Program-made: the position numbers and the translations under genes | The notes under the pieces: generated by a model | The model's input: the letters and a program-made list of their open reading frames with translations, nothing else | What the model was told of the DNA's origin: nothing | Database searches by the model: none | Part shown: positions 37,003-46,263 of the stretch, one piece after another | Layout: each line of letters begins with the position of its first letter | Numbering within the stretch: position 1 is the first letter of the stretch | Assembly (NCBI RefSeq): GCF_006542765.1 | Contig: NZ_SKCD01000011.1 | Span: 733,619-797,618 of the forward strand | Length of the DNA: 64,000 nt | DNA from: Paenibacillus luteus | GTDB taxonomy: Bacteria > Bacillota > Bacilli > Paenibacillales > Paenibacillaceae | Direction of reading: 5' to 3'

Positions 37003-37105
37003 TCAAATCCCTCCATTAATTTAATTATTTGTTCTACAGTAAAGCGGATGACAACCTAGACACCGACCACCGAAACCCCTCCAGACATCACATTTTCCGT
37101 TTTTT

Positions 37106-37119
37106 TGAAATCGCTTTCA
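37106..37119. promoter_or_regulatory. cre-like catabolite-control site
   Basis: TGAAATCGCTTTCA, a near-perfect palindromic match to the CcpA consensus, about 105 bases upstream of the giant hydrolase start. Confidence 0.7.
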
Positions 37120-37144
37120 ATTTAACAGTTTTAATATAATCAAT

Positions 37145-37167
37145 AAAAAAAGTCCCGGAAACGGGAC
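37145..37167 (-). terminator. Terminator behind the kinase remnant
   Basis: GTCCCG-TTTC-CGGGAC stem followed by seven T on the minus strand. It overlaps operator site 3 and would insulate the giant hydrolase from transcription coming through the remnant. Confidence 0.8.
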
Positions 37168-37196
37168 AGGATTACGATTAGGTGGTTAAAGCTACG
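37157..37196 (-). promoter_or_regulatory. YesN-type operator element, site 3
   Basis: GGAAACGGGACAGG start, TTACG at 37172 and CTACG at 37192 (20-bp period), with GATTAGGTGGTTA between; 155-194 bases upstream of the giant hydrolase start. Confidence 0.6.
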
Positions 37197-37212
37197 CTGA
37201 TAGGACATTTGC

Positions 37213-37552
37213 TTACTTGTTCAATAAAAATAGACGGACTATTGTTCCTTTTCCCAAGCTGCTTCGAAATTTCACACTACTTCCGATGCCATAGTATAGC
37301 TGCAGCCGTTGATTCACATTCTGAACGCTATATCCAGAACCTGCAACAAGGAGAAAAGTCTCCCATGTTGAATTATTCAAACCAGCGCGCGCATCCGAGA
37401 TGTACAAGACAATTCCGTCTTTGCGCTGCAACCCTCCAATCAAAATTCTCCCCTGCCTGCTCTTAGTTTTATTAATCCCATGTAATATAGCATTCTCAAC
37501 GATAGGCTGCAGAATTAGTCTGATAATCTCCTTGCAGCGAGGTTCGGCCCCT
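37213..37552 (-). pseudogene. C-terminal remnant of a YesM-like histidine kinase
   Basis: Encodes only the ATPase end of a kinase: KEIIRLILQPIVENAILHGI, NKTKSRQGRIL and a final QRLQLYYGIGSSVKFRS...LNK. It closely resembles the same segment of the intact kinase at 17258-19060. The G-box is damaged (DARAG for DTGAG), and sequence upstream of about 37552 is closed by a stop. A truncated duplicate, not a functional kinase. Confidence 0.85.
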
Positions 37553-37619
37553 TAATAATGGAGTCTATCTGCTTAAATTCCCCGTTAGCATTCCTCTAAA
37601 ACGAATAATATGGACTTTG

Positions 37620-37880
37620 CACAAAAAAGAGCGCATCTGTAACATGGGAGTTGGTAACGGGTTGCAGCCCAAAACTCTCACCATCAGGAGGTCGCTCATC
37701 TATGAAGTTTAAAGCTCCGAATAAACAAAATCAACTCATTGAAAACATCAGCGTTCATCATCTGGTCATCGGCGTAGATATTACTCAGGAAGTTCATGTT
37801 GCCGAGCTGTGAGTTTTCGAGGAAGCTAATTCGGGTTTAAAGTAAACTTTCGACGCTTTGCCTAGACGATTTTTCGATAG
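37620..37880 (+). mobile_element. IS110-family transposase remnant
   Basis: A 36-residue N-terminal piece (37702-37812) begins MKFKAPNKQNQLIE and includes HHLVIGVDITQEVHVAEL, the start of the RuvC-like DEDD domain of IS110 transposases, with AGGAGG before the ATG. A stop follows, then out-of-frame fragments, and the rest is missing. Confidence 0.75.
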
Positions 37881-37967
37881 CATAAGAGAACACTCCTGTT
37901 AATTTCTTGACTCTTATGTATTTGACAAACCGCAAGGAAATCCTGTTAGTTAATTATGCTGTCGCAG

Positions 37968-38062
37968 AAAAAAAAGCTACCTCGATAGGTAGCTAGAACT
38001 CACATGGAGTCCAAAAATATAGATAGGAGTGGAGAGTCCTATACTGAACCTGTAGCTTTTTA
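37968..38062 (-). repeat. Dispersed ~90-bp repeat, copy C (candidate small RNA)
   Basis: Best-structured copy. Minus strand: AAAAAGCTACAGGTTCAG leader, hairpin ATAGGA-CTCTCCAC-TCCTAT, hairpin ACTC/GAGT, then AGCTACC-TATCGA-GGTAGCT followed by eight T. The leader AAAAAGCTAC is exactly complementary to GTAGCTTTTT of the terminator, so an alternative fold is possible. Confidence 0.6.
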
Positions 38063-38073
38063 GATATTTGTTT

Positions 38074-38226
38074 TCACATTTCCTTTAGAACCTGAAGCAG
38101 TAAAAATTGGTTGAAAATTATTCTCTCCATCGTTTCGTAACTAATTCCAGGCTTCCCATAGATCACTTCAGCAAGTCCATCCCCGTAATGATCGAAACGT
38201 TTACTTCGTAGAAAGCTGTGGAATTT
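38074..38226 (-). pseudogene. Possible gene fragment after the ferredoxin reductase gene
   Basis: A frame overlapping the end of the reductase gene encodes [20 protein letters not shown] then about 22 residues to a TGA at 38074. It looks protein-like but has no start or ribosome site; family not recognised. Confidence 0.3.
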
Positions 38227-39202
38227 TCATGTGACTGCTATGTCCTGGAGACAGCTTTGCCTCTGGATCGATGTAGGTCATGGCGTTGTTAACAGCCGTC
38301 GGGGCCTCCCCGAATCCGACTGCAATCAATTTCACCTTTCCTGGATATTTTGTTATGTCTCCCGCTGCAAAAAAACCAGCTATATTCGTTTGCATTCGGC
38401 TGTCTACAACAACAGCGTTTTGTTCCAAAGCAATTCCCCATTCCGCAATTGGTCCAAGAGAAGATACAAAACCGAAATTTACGATAACGGCATCCACCTC
38501 TATGTTCTCTACGATTCCTGAATGGCAGTGTTGAAGCTGCACTTGCTGAATGTGATCCTCACCATCCAGAGACATTAATTCCCACGGCGTTCGAATATCA
38601 ATTGTTGAGTTTCTAAGCCGTTCTACGCTATGCTCATGAGCACGAAATTTATCCCGACGATGGACTAAAGTTACCTGTTCAGCAATTGATTCCAGCATTA
38701 ATGCCCAATCGACTGCCGAGTCCCCTCCCCCACTTATTAATACTTTCTTCCCTTTGAATTTTTTAAGATCGTTAACAAAATAGTAAAGATTCTCTTTCTC
38801 GAAGCGCTCCACATTAGGAAGCTCAACCCGTCGAGGCTGGAAAGCTCCTGCTCCCCCGGTTAGAATAACCGCTTTGGCATAATGCTCACCTTTATCTGTC
38901 ACCACTTGAAACAGCTGCTCTTCAAGCTTGGTAACCCGAAGTACTTGCTCGTTCAGATAAATATCAATGGGGAACGGCTTGATTTGCTCCACTAAACGAT
39001 CAATTAGCTCTTGAGCAGTAACTTTCGGAAATCCTGGAATATCGTATATATACTTCTCCGGGTATAATGCTGCTAGCTGGCCTCCCAACTGCGGCATGCT
39101 TTCAATCAGCTTAACGCTCGCTTTACGCATACCGCCATAGAAGCAAGCAAATAAACCCACCGGCCCTCCGCCAATGACGAGAAGATCTGTTATATTGCTC
39201 AT
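38201..39202 (-). CDS. Ferredoxin/flavodoxin-NADP reductase, type 2 (YumC-like)
   Basis: A 333-residue FAD enzyme with [18 protein letters not shown] at the N-terminus, the NADPH-binding [17 protein letters not shown], and [20 protein letters not shown] near the C-terminus, followed by [10 protein letters not shown]. It lacks the CxxC of thioredoxin reductase, which defines the type 2 ferredoxin-NADP reductases. It supplies electrons to ferredoxin or flavodoxin. The ATG at 39202 has AAAGGG about eight bases upstream. Its place after the importer-2 binding protein is unusual; the Rieske protein nearby is a possible electron acceptor, which is inference. Confidence 0.88.
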   Translation of the reverse strand: MSNITDLLVIGGGPVGLFACFYGGMRKASVKLIESMPQLGGQLAALYPEKYIYDIPGFPKVTAQELIDRLVEQIKPFPIDIYLNEQVLRVTKLEEQLFQVVTDKGEHYAKAVILTGGAGAFQPRRVELPNVERFEKENLYYFVNDLKKFKGKKVLISGGGDSAVDWALMLESIAEQVTLVHRRDKFRAHEHSVERLRNSTIDIRTPWELMSLDGEDHIQQVQLQHCHSGIVENIEVDAVIVNFGFVSSLGPIAEWGIALEQNAVVVDSRMQTNIAGFFAAGDITKYPGKVKLIAVGFGEAPTAVNNAMTYIDPEAKLSPGHSSHMKIPQLSTK

Positions 39203-39275
39203 CTTATTTTCCCTTTCCATTTGACAGCTAACGTAATCTACTCCCATACAGAAATGAATTCCCTTGCCGAGAGCT

Positions 39276-39336
39276 CAGTTGCCCCGTTCCTTGGTCTCCC
39301 CTTGCATAGCAAAGACTCCCAAGGAACAGGCAACTG
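39276..39336 (-). repeat. Inverted repeat between binding protein and ferredoxin reductase
   Basis: CAGTTGCC..GTTCCTTGG pairs with CCAAGGAAC.GGCAACTG across a 24-base loop. No T-tract follows on the minus strand. It may be an mRNA-stabilising hairpin that separates the abundant binding-protein message from the downstream gene. Confidence 0.6.
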
Positions 39337-39354
39337 CACACTAGCGTCTCTTTG

Positions 39355-40869
39355 TTATTTCTGTGTATACCATTCATTCACTGCATCGATTGCAGCCTTT
39401 CCACCCTTAGCATCGAACTCCTTTGTAAATTTGTCGAACTCCGACAAATCACGCTTACCCATAATAAATTTCATCGCGTTTTCTTCAGCGAAATTACGTA
39501 ACTCTGGGAATTTCGAATCGAACGCTTCAATGGATGGGGCGTAGTTCGTTTCCTCACGTGATTTTTTGAATGCAAGCTGAGGCTCATAATACGGCAACAA
39601 GTTTTTGGCTTTAAGTCTTGCATCAATGCCGAAATCCGTATCTCCTAAGCCGTACATCGAGCGCCAGGCAATTTTGTCGCTCTGTTCCTTCGACTGCGTG
39701 TATTCCCCATTCGCTTCTGTGTAATCCTCATCCTTAATACCGTAATTGAGCAAGATATCCGTTTCCTGCTTATACAAGAAGTTTAGATACTGTGCTGCGC
39801 CAAGCTTGTTTTTTGCTTGCTTTGGAATCACAATGTACTGCGTGGAAATCGAAGCATCTTGAATCCCTGATTGTCCATTTATTCCAACTGGAGGAGCGAT
39901 AAACTGAACGGATCCGCCATCCTTCTTTTCCTGCAATGCTTTATCAACGTCAATGCCAGAGGAGAAATACAAGGTATTAAATACAGCTGTTCCGTTTATC
40001 AGCTTATCTTTGCTATCTTTATTGACCGCAAATTCCGGATCAAGCAATCCTTCATCAAACCACTTTTTGAGTGTGGTTATAAATTCCTTGTATTCCGGCT
40101 GTATCCAGGAAAATTTCAATTCTCCGTCTTTTACGACTGTAGGTGTGGATACGCCAAAGGCAGCGGCGAACGGGAAAAAGCCATCAAAGAAAGAGCCCGC
40201 ACTTGAAGTTGCCATCGTTAGCGGCGTAATATTTTTCTTCTCTTTAATCGTCTTCATTGTCAAATAAAACTCTTCGATCGTTGTTGGGGTATTCAAGTTC
40301 AATTCCTTCAAAATATCTGCGCGAGCGATAAGACCATTACTTACCTTTAATGCATTTCGATAAGGAATTGCATAAAGCTTTCCATCATACCTCAAAGCAT
40401 CTAACGATTCATTGGTCGCCATTGTAGACAAATTTGGAATTTCATTTGCAATTAAATCATCGAGAGGCTCGAGCGCACCTTGTTTGGCCAATTTGAAATA
40501 GTCTGATTTGCCAGCTACCATTATCAAATCGGGCACATCACCAGAAGCAAAGACAATAGAAATTTTTTGCGATGGATTTTCATTTGGCAGTGACTCATAT
40601 TGTATATTAAAGCCTGAATTCTCCCTAAGTTTATTAATTATCTTATTATTATTCATAGTGTCTGAACCTTTGAATTGCTCCATTACGCCGTGATAAAGCC
40701 TTGTAATTTTCAAATCCTTTAGTGCTTTGGCTTCTTCCCCACCCTCACTCGTTGCAGCTGTCTTTTCTGATCCATTCTGACCCGCTTCCTTACTTGTGCT
40801 GCACCCCGAAATAGCAAGGAAACACAACACTAAGCTAATACTAATGGCCACTGTTTTTCTAAAATGCAT
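39355..40869 (-). CDS. Extracellular solute-binding lipoprotein, importer 2 (LplA-like)
   Basis: A 504-residue lipoprotein: signal AISISLVLCFLAISGCS with lipobox AISGC, then family 1 binding fold with FASGDVPDLIMVAGKSD and IPKQAKNKLGAAQYLNFLYK, ending FIMGKRDLSEFDKFTKEFDA and AAIDAVNEWYTQK. Same group as the importer-1 protein but clearly a different sequence, so a different oligosaccharide is likely. Third gene of the importer-2 operon. Confidence 0.92.
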   Translation of the reverse strand: MHFRKTVAISISLVLCFLAISGCSTSKEAGQNGSEKTAATSEGGEEAKALKDLKITRLYHGVMEQFKGSDTMNNNKIINKLRENSGFNIQYESLPNENPSQKISIVFASGDVPDLIMVAGKSDYFKLAKQGALEPLDDLIANEIPNLSTMATNESLDALRYDGKLYAIPYRNALKVSNGLIARADILKELNLNTPTTIEEFYLTMKTIKEKKNITPLTMATSSAGSFFDGFFPFAAAFGVSTPTVVKDGELKFSWIQPEYKEFITTLKKWFDEGLLDPEFAVNKDSKDKLINGTAVFNTLYFSSGIDVDKALQEKKDGGSVQFIAPPVGINGQSGIQDASISTQYIVIPKQAKNKLGAAQYLNFLYKQETDILLNYGIKDEDYTEANGEYTQSKEQSDKIAWRSMYGLGDTDFGIDARLKAKNLLPYYEPQLAFKKSREETNYAPSIEAFDSKFPELRNFAEENAMKFIMGKRDLSEFDKFTKEFDAKGGKAAIDAVNEWYTQK

Positions 40870-40921
40870 GATTACGCCCCCCTAATTAATTATTCATATG
40901 AAAGTCCGGATTAGGAATGGA

Positions 40922-41788
40922 TTATCCCTTGACCGCACCTAACATAACACCTTTTACAAAATATTTTTGGATGAAGGGATATACACAAAGGATAGGAAAT
41001 ACGACACAGATGATTGCGGCAGCCGTCGTAGACTCTGGCGTGAGCTCACTTAAAACGCCACCCGTCGTCATGTCTCCTGTCTTGGAATTCGTCACGATCT
41101 GCATGAGAAATACTTGCAGTGGCATCAGACTTCGATCTGTGATATACATCATGGCCTGGAAGAAGCTATTCCAGTAACCAACGGCATAAAACATCGCGAT
41201 CGTTGCAATAGTCGGTATAGATAAAGGTAGATAGATCCAAGCTAGGACCCGTAAGTTAGAAGCCCCATCCATTATCGCTGACTCTTCCAAAGCCTCAGGC
41301 AGGCTTAAAAAATAGTTGCGGATCAGGATTAAATTGAACGGTGCCAAGGCCATTGGCAGCATAATTGACCAGAGTGTATTCAACAATTCGAGCTGCTTCA
41401 CAACCAGATAAGTAGGAATTAGACCACCGCTGAAAAACATCGTGATGACAAAGAATAGCATAAACCCTCTTTTAGAAGGAAAGTTTTTTCTAGAGAGCGC
41501 AAAGGCAGCCAATGTGGTGACAGCCATGCTGATTGCCGTTCCAACTACGGTAATAATCATAGAATTCCAGAATGAAATGTAAAACTGTTTATACGAGAGT
41601 ACATATTCATAAGAAGCCAAGTTAAAGCCTTTCGGCCATAGCCAAATCTCTTTCGCTAGAAGATACGTTTCGCTGCTTAATGATTTTGCTACGATATGAA
41701 TCAAAGGTACAACGGTTGCTATGGAAAGCAACGATAATAGAATCACGTTTACATAATTAAATATGGATTCTTTCCGAATTATTTTCAT
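40922..41788 (-). CDS. Carbohydrate ABC permease, MalG/LplC-like, importer 2
   Basis: A 288-residue permease with six hydrophobic segments, EAA region EESAIMDGASNLRVLAWIYL and C-terminus KYFVKGVMLGAVKG. The second of two adjacent ATG codons (41788) is best spaced from GAGGG. It pairs with the upstream LplB-like permease; no ATPase is encoded locally. Confidence 0.92.
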   Translation of the reverse strand: MKIIRKESIFNYVNVILLSLLSIATVVPLIHIVAKSLSSETYLLAKEIWLWPKGFNLASYEYVLSYKQFYISFWNSMIITVVGTAISMAVTTLAAFALSRKNFPSKRGFMLFFVITMFFSGGLIPTYLVVKQLELLNTLWSIMLPMALAPFNLILIRNYFLSLPEALEESAIMDGASNLRVLAWIYLPLSIPTIATIAMFYAVGYWNSFFQAMMYITDRSLMPLQVFLMQIVTNSKTGDMTTGGVLSELTPESTTAAAIICVVFPILCVYPFIQKYFVKGVMLGAVKG

Positions 41789-41812
41789 CATAAGCCCTCT
41801 ACTTTCTATTCC

Positions 41813-42760
41813 TTAGAAAATTCCTTCTTCCCCCATTCTCCTTGCAAAAACATTAGCCAGAACGAGAAGGACACAGCCAATGACTGACTTGAATAATCCA
41901 GCAGCAGTAGTTAGACCAAATTGCATAGAGCCTAAGCCCACTCGAAACACATACGTATCAATAATATCTGCCACATCATAGACAGTTGGGTTATACATAA
42001 CGAGTACCTGTTCGAAACCTGCATCTAAGATATAACCGATCCGAAGCAAGAGAATAATGATAATGGTCGACTTTAAACCAGGAAGCGAAATATGCCAAAT
42101 TTGACGAAAACGATTGGCCCCGTCCACGGTAGCCGCTTGATAGAGCTCATCATTAATTCCCAGCAATGCAGCGAGATAAATAATCGCACCCCAACCCGCT
42201 TCTTTCCATATATCTGAGCCTACGAGAATCCAGCGGAAAATTCCTTCATCCGACATGAAAAAGATCGGTTGGAAGCCTAACATTTCGATGATTCTATTAA
42301 TGATACCGCTGCTGGGAGACAGCATATCAATGGCGAGGCCGCCAATAATGACCCATGAAATAAAGTGAGGCAGATAAGTAATCGTCTGTACCATTCGTTT
42401 GAACTTGTCGAGTTTGAGCTCATTCAGAAGCAAAGCTAGAATAATGGGAATAGGAAATCCTACGAGCAGCTTCATCAAGCTGATGATAACGGTATTTCTC
42501 ACAACTCTTGGGAATTCATCAAACGAAAATAATTCACGAAAATATTGAAATCCTACCCACTCGCTCCCCCACACACCTTCCATGAAATTGTAATCCTTGA
42601 AGGCAATGATGACGCCATACATCGGTATATATTTAAAGAGGAGGATGAGGATAACTGCAGGCAATAACATAAGATACAAATCCCAATACTTTAGAAGCTT
42701 CAATGACCTCCCTTTGGTTAGTTTCACTTCCCTGGTTACTACCGTAGAGTTTGTTTTCAT
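41813..42760 (-). CDS. Carbohydrate ABC permease, MalF/LplB-like, importer 2
   Basis: A 315-residue permease: YLMLLPAVILILLFKYIP as TM1, the signature MYGVIIAFKDYNF and EAA loop QAATVDGANRFRQIWHISLP. AAGGAG lies about ten bases before the ATG. First gene of the importer-2 operon, whose promoter carries a direct repeat with a 21-bp period at 42840-42867. Confidence 0.93.
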   Translation of the reverse strand: MKTNSTVVTREVKLTKGRSLKLLKYWDLYLMLLPAVILILLFKYIPMYGVIIAFKDYNFMEGVWGSEWVGFQYFRELFSFDEFPRVVRNTVIISLMKLLVGFPIPIILALLLNELKLDKFKRMVQTITYLPHFISWVIIGGLAIDMLSPSSGIINRIIEMLGFQPIFFMSDEGIFRWILVGSDIWKEAGWGAIIYLAALLGINDELYQAATVDGANRFRQIWHISLPGLKSTIIIILLLRIGYILDAGFEQVLVMYNPTVYDVADIIDTYVFRVGLGSMQFGLTTAAGLFKSVIGCVLLVLANVFARRMGEEGIF

Positions 42761-42839
42761 CGTTTGTAATCTCCTTAGCTATCATGCTCTTTCTTGATTT
42801 AACTATAGCTTTTCAGGAAATGAAAAAGTAGACTAATCC

Positions 42840-42867
42840 TTCTACTTTAATGACAACAAATTCTACG
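42840..42867 (-). promoter_or_regulatory. Direct repeat upstream of importer 2, candidate YesN-type operator
   Basis: TTCTAC at 42840 and again at 42861, a 21-bp period; on the minus strand GTAGAA repeated. It lies 80-107 bases upstream of the importer-2 start, the same distance as site 1 from importer 1, and next to the second two-component system. Confidence 0.5.
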
Positions 42868-42879
42868 TTTTGAAAATGC

Positions 42880-42920
42880 AAAAAAAGACACCAACCGTTC
42901 ATGTTGAATGTCTTTTTTTA
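42880..42920. terminator. Bidirectional terminator after response regulator 2
   Basis: AAAAAAAGACA pairs with TGTCTTTTTTT around an 18-base loop, giving T-runs on both strands; it follows the response-regulator stop at 42933. Confidence 0.8.
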
Positions 42921-42932
42921 ATTAACAAGCTA

Positions 42933-44531
42933 TCACTTGTTCATTTCACTCGGCTTGATTCCCCAGTACTTCTGAAAGCTTCGCGAGAAGTAGTTCCCGT
43001 TCTTATACCCGACTTGTTCTGCTACTTCATACACTTTGCTCCCCGCTGCCAGCAGCTCCTTCGCCTTTTCCATACGCAGTTTTAGCACGCTATCCGAAAA
43101 AGTACTGCCAGTCACCTCCTTAAAGATCCTGCTTGCATAGGCATAGTTCATGTACATCTTCTCAGCTACAAAATATAAGCTTAGCTCTTCTTCATATAAA
43201 TGTCGTTCAACGAAGGCTAAAATTTCACTAACCGTAATATGCGTTCCCGATTTTCGGCGCTCGCTAATCGACCTGCTAATCCGCGTCATCATGCGATGCA
43301 ACCATTCCATCAGCTGTTCCTTAGCTAGCAACTGATTAAAATTTATAAAATCTGTGTAATCCTCGGCAAGTGTTTCTCGTAAACTCCACCCACGGGAATT
43401 GACAATTCTCGTCAACAAGGACGTAATGCGAAGCAGCATCTCTCTCGCATTAACAATGGTATGGTTCGGCGAGAAGCCGATGTCCATTAGCTTGCTGATG
43501 AGCTCCGACCGCTTGCTCTCATTGCCCGTTTCCACAGCTATTTCGATCTCCTTCTCCAGATCATTCATATTCAACCAAACGGTCTTAGAAGGGGCATCGT
43601 TACGATATGGAATGACGGTTTCATTACCAAGCACGATGCGTTCCTGCAATGCCATTCTACTCTGCTTATAGGCAATTGGCAGCAGTGCTTGATCCTCCAC
43701 ACAGGTACCAATACCCGCGCTGGCTGTTAGCTTCAAACAGGATTTAACCGTGCTCAGCAGCCTGCCGAGGTGCTGATTGACTTTGAGTTGAAATCCTGAC
43801 ACCTCTACACCCGAAGGGGCAAAGAAGATAATTGCTGTCAATCCGTCATCATCATGTATAACGATACCGTCCATATCTTCCATGACATCCCGTGTAATGT
43901 TAAAGAGAGAATACTGAATTAACGGGCGCTCCCCTGAATGGAAACGGATATCGGTTTCCGCAATCGGATCCATATCGAGCGTGACAGGCAAATAGATGTT
44001 GCCTGCTAGAGAGAAGCCGATCTCCTGACTGCGTTTCTCTATCTCCCACGTAGACAAACGCCCGTTCAACCAATTTTTATAAAAGGATTGTTTAAGATGC
44101 GGCAGATGCTCAATCCATCTCTGCTTCAGAAGTACGATGTTATGAATGGCGTTCAGTTCCTGTTCACGTAGCTGTTTGGCTCTTAACACCGTTTCCAGTA
44201 CGAGCTCATTTTCCGCTGGCTTCACTAGATATTTAACGACTCCATAATCGATGCTGTCACGTGCATATTCGAAATGGTCAAAGCCCGTTAAAATGATGAC
44301 CTTAACATGAGGATATTCACTCTTCAGCTCCTTTGCAAGCTCAAGACCACTCATATCGGGCATATGAATATCTGTAATGAGGATATCAATACATTCCTTC
44401 TCTACAGCCATGATCGCTTCCCTGCCGTTTGCGACAGCTCCAGCAATTTCAATGTCATAATCTTCCCATGAAATGCCATAGGCAATCCGCTCTCTGACTT
44501 GAAATTCATCTTCAACGACGAGCAGCTTCAT
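42933..44531 (-). CDS. Response regulator with AraC-type DNA-binding domain, YesN-like (importer 2)
   Basis: A 532-residue regulator: receiver domain with LLVVEDEFQVRERIAYG and phospho-acceptor in CIDILITDIHMPDMSGLEL, a long linker, and a C-terminal double helix-turn-helix ending VAEQVGYKNGNYFSRSFQKY and WGIKPSEMNK. Overlaps the end of the kinase gene by 20 bases; AGGAGG precedes the ATG. Likely activator of importer 2 through the repeat at 42840. Confidence 0.92.
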   Translation of the reverse strand: MKLLVVEDEFQVRERIAYGISWEDYDIEIAGAVANGREAIMAVEKECIDILITDIHMPDMSGLELAKELKSEYPHVKVIILTGFDHFEYARDSIDYGVVKYLVKPAENELVLETVLRAKQLREQELNAIHNIVLLKQRWIEHLPHLKQSFYKNWLNGRLSTWEIEKRSQEIGFSLAGNIYLPVTLDMDPIAETDIRFHSGERPLIQYSLFNITRDVMEDMDGIVIHDDDGLTAIIFFAPSGVEVSGFQLKVNQHLGRLLSTVKSCLKLTASAGIGTCVEDQALLPIAYKQSRMALQERIVLGNETVIPYRNDAPSKTVWLNMNDLEKEIEIAVETGNESKRSELISKLMDIGFSPNHTIVNAREMLLRITSLLTRIVNSRGWSLRETLAEDYTDFINFNQLLAKEQLMEWLHRMMTRISRSISERRKSGTHITVSEILAFVERHLYEEELSLYFVAEKMYMNYAYASRIFKEVTGSTFSDSVLKLRMEKAKELLAAGSKVYEVAEQVGYKNGNYFSRSFQKYWGIKPSEMNK

Positions 44532-46263
44532 GTTCTTCTTCCTCCTCTCGAATAGGAATGATTAAGGTGACCTTTGTTCCGAGTCCCTCTTCACTTTCAA
44601 TCTGGACGTCTGCTTCTTCTCCATAGTAGAGCTTCATTCTCGATTTCACATTTTTCATGCCAAAAAATTGAACCGAAGGGCTTTCTTGCGGCACGCGATA
44701 CAGCTTACTTGTCAGTATGCTAAGCTCACGTTGGATTTGTTTCAGCAAAGTATCTGGTATTCCCAAACCAGTATCCTCTACTTCAATGAATAAAAAATGT
44801 TGATGAACTCTGGAGCGAATGCGCAGCTCGCCCTCGAACGGACATTTCTCAAGTCCATGAATAATGGCGTTTTCCACTACGGGCTGCAGCAGCAGCTTGA
44901 GTACAGGAATGGCCTCAGAACCTTTCTCCAAATCAATCTCTACTGAAAAATGTTCTGTTCGCATCTGTTGGACACGTATGTAATACAGCAAATGCTGCAT
45001 CGTTTCCTCTAATGTAAAATGATTCTGTCCTTTTCCCAGGCTTACTCTAAAAAATTTGGCCAAATTTAAGACCATTTCACTAATTTCCTTCATTCTGAAT
45101 TTGACAGCAACCGAATAGATCGAATCTAGCGTATTATAAAGAAAATGCGGATTAATCTGAGATTGCAGCAAGCTAAACTCCGACTTCGCTAAACGCAGTT
45201 CCTTCTCATAATCCTCCTCGATCATGATTCTCTGGGACTCCGCCATCTGATTAAAACCGTTCATCACGAGTCCGAATTCATCTCTTCGATCATGTCTGAT
45301 TCGATAGTTCAGATTTCCCTTGCCAACGAATTTGAAAGCGCTTGATAATTGACGCAAAGGCTTTAAAATTTGAATATAAATCAACCAGGCTGTCCACATG
45401 GCAAGAAGGATGCTAAGTAGAATAGTCAGATAGGTAAAGAGCTGCAGCCGATGCGATTGCTTGAATATCTCATCCTTTGGCTGCTCCAATTGAATAGACC
45501 ACGCACCGCTAGTCTCTTTCATAGTGAACATATCAGAAGCATAGGCTTGCTTAGCTGCAGGATTCGTTTCCAGAATGAGTCTGTTATTATAAAATAAAGA
45601 AATGTTCATTCGTTCAGTCGTTTGGAGATGTTGAATCATATTATGAAGCGACGATTTATTTACAGCAAAAATCAACGCATTCGGCTCAGGATTATCTCTT
45701 AAAACGTCTAGCAGTCGAATATAGTATATATTAGACTCTCTTAAATAGTAGTTTTGATCCCCGCTTGAATCCTCATTAGGAATATAAATGACCAGAGAAC
45801 CAATTCCTTGAACGACTTGCTGGAACCAGCCTTCTTCACTTACCTGAGGCCATCTGAGTGCCCCCAGCGCTGTAGAAACGCCGTTCCCACTCGCTCCATG
45901 TACAATATACGCCTCCTGAATGGCACCGTTAATATTGACAAGAGAGCTTAGCTGTTGCATAACGGTATGAATATCATATAAATGAGCAGGGTTAAGCGGA
46001 TCATCAATATCTCTAAAGATGTTTACGATATTAGGATTGGAGCTAATCAGCAGCGTTTGCTGATCCATCGTATTCGCTATTTGCTCCATATAGGCAAGTG
46101 ACGTCAGGAGTGCACCTTTCGTCCGGTCACTAATTTGCACATTCATAATGCCTTGCGAATAATTGTTTGCAAATAGACTTACACCGACCAGCGGAATGAG
46201 AATAAGCAAAAAAGTTAAGGTAAGCTTGAGTTGTAAGGAAATCGCACCCCGTGTTCTTTTCAC
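44512..46263 (-). CDS. Sensor histidine kinase, YesM-like (importer 2)
   Basis: A 583-residue kinase: TM1 near the N-terminus (LTLTFLLILIPLVGVSLFA), extracellular sensor, TM2, HAMP linker, His_kinase motif NPHFLYNTLDSIYSVAVKF, N-box LLLQPVVENAIIHGL and G-box DTGLGIP. The start is a GTG at 46263 overlapping the AraC stop (GTGA at 46260-46263) with AGAGGAAGGA upstream. Order AraC, kinase, regulator on one transcript. Confidence 0.92.
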   Translation of the reverse strand: MKRTRGAISLQLKLTLTFLLILIPLVGVSLFANNYSQGIMNVQISDRTKGALLTSLAYMEQIANTMDQQTLLISSNPNIVNIFRDIDDPLNPAHLYDIHTVMQQLSSLVNINGAIQEAYIVHGASGNGVSTALGALRWPQVSEEGWFQQVVQGIGSLVIYIPNEDSSGDQNYYLRESNIYYIRLLDVLRDNPEPNALIFAVNKSSLHNMIQHLQTTERMNISLFYNNRLILETNPAAKQAYASDMFTMKETSGAWSIQLEQPKDEIFKQSHRLQLFTYLTILLSILLAMWTAWLIYIQILKPLRQLSSAFKFVGKGNLNYRIRHDRRDEFGLVMNGFNQMAESQRIMIEEDYEKELRLAKSEFSLLQSQINPHFLYNTLDSIYSVAVKFRMKEISEMVLNLAKFFRVSLGKGQNHFTLEETMQHLLYYIRVQQMRTEHFSVEIDLEKGSEAIPVLKLLLQPVVENAIIHGLEKCPFEGELRIRSRVHQHFLFIEVEDTGLGIPDTLLKQIQRELSILTSKLYRVPQESPSVQFFGMKNVKSRMKLYYGEEADVQIESEEGLGTKVTLIIPIREEEEEHEAARR

